6,125 bases of DNA from Bacteroidales bacterium (GTDB lineage: Bacteria; Bacteroidota; Bacteroidia; Bacteroidales; JAOZQN01): NCBI GenBank assembly GCA_029938985.1, contig JAOZTW010000332.1, positions 1-6,125 on the forward strand. Reading direction: 5' to 3'. Numbering within the stretch: position 1 is the first letter of the stretch; every line of letters begins with the position of its first letter. Both the position numbers and the translations under genes were made by a program. Below, one piece after another: positions 6,072-6,125 of the stretch. Below the pieces are notes generated by a model. The model saw nothing but the letters and a program-made list of their open reading frames with translations. It was not told the origin of the DNA and searched no databases.

Positions 6072-6125
6072 GGTAGTCCCTACATAACAGTGTTGGTTAA
6101 TAAAAAATAGGGCTATATTGCCAAT
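6072..6125. other. Noncoding tail after the lipoprotein gene
   Basis: No open frame continues here. CCCTA (6078-6082) and TAGGG (6108-6112) could pair across a long loop, but no T-run follows within the window, so no terminator can be called. The sequence ACATAACAG followed by TGTTGG (6082-6095) is discussed in the findings as a possible start of a recombination-site-like element. Confidence 0.5.

Overview
This is an AT-rich chromosomal segment that reads as Bacteroidota (Bacteroidetes), possibly Bacteroidales; I do not place it more finely. Three things point there. Both recognisable cell-wall genes have Bacteroidota-type sequences. Three candidate promoters match the Bacteroidota sigma-factor consensus (TTTG or TTG, about 20 bases, then TAnnTTTG). 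Signal peptides are of the kind common in the phylum (FA|Q and LSC), and there are no clear Shine-Dalgarno sites.

Layout, left to right. Positions 1-160 (minus strand) hold the first 53 codons of a GH133-type glycogen debranching enzyme that runs off the left edge. Positions 161-393 are noncoding and contain a set of heptad repeats and a strong intrinsic terminator. A small secreted protein of unknown function lies at 394-1068 (minus) with its own promoter. Positions 1252-4501 (minus) are a two-gene operon: mrdA (PBP2 transpeptidase) followed 10 bases later by rodA (SEDS glycosyltransferase), the core enzyme pair of the elongasome. A 451-base divergent spacer (4502-4952) carries the mrdA promoter, a cluster of palindromes and direct repeats, and a strong rightward promoter. 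That promoter drives a 372-residue lipoprotein gene (4953-6071, plus) whose C-terminal domain looks like a papain/NlpC-type cysteine hydrolase. The last 54 bases are noncoding.

Functionally, only mrdA and rodA clearly work together: RodA polymerises glycan strands and PBP2 crosslinks them. The other genes appear to be separate transcription units. The most interesting points are the lipoprotein with its Cys/GD/His arrangement and possible recombination-site-like flanks, the enlarged membrane region of RodA that looks like a duplicated two-helix unit, the TTG start of rodA, and the cluster of symmetrical sequences upstream of mrdA. I see no CRISPR array, tRNA, rRNA, insertion sequence or intact mobile element.
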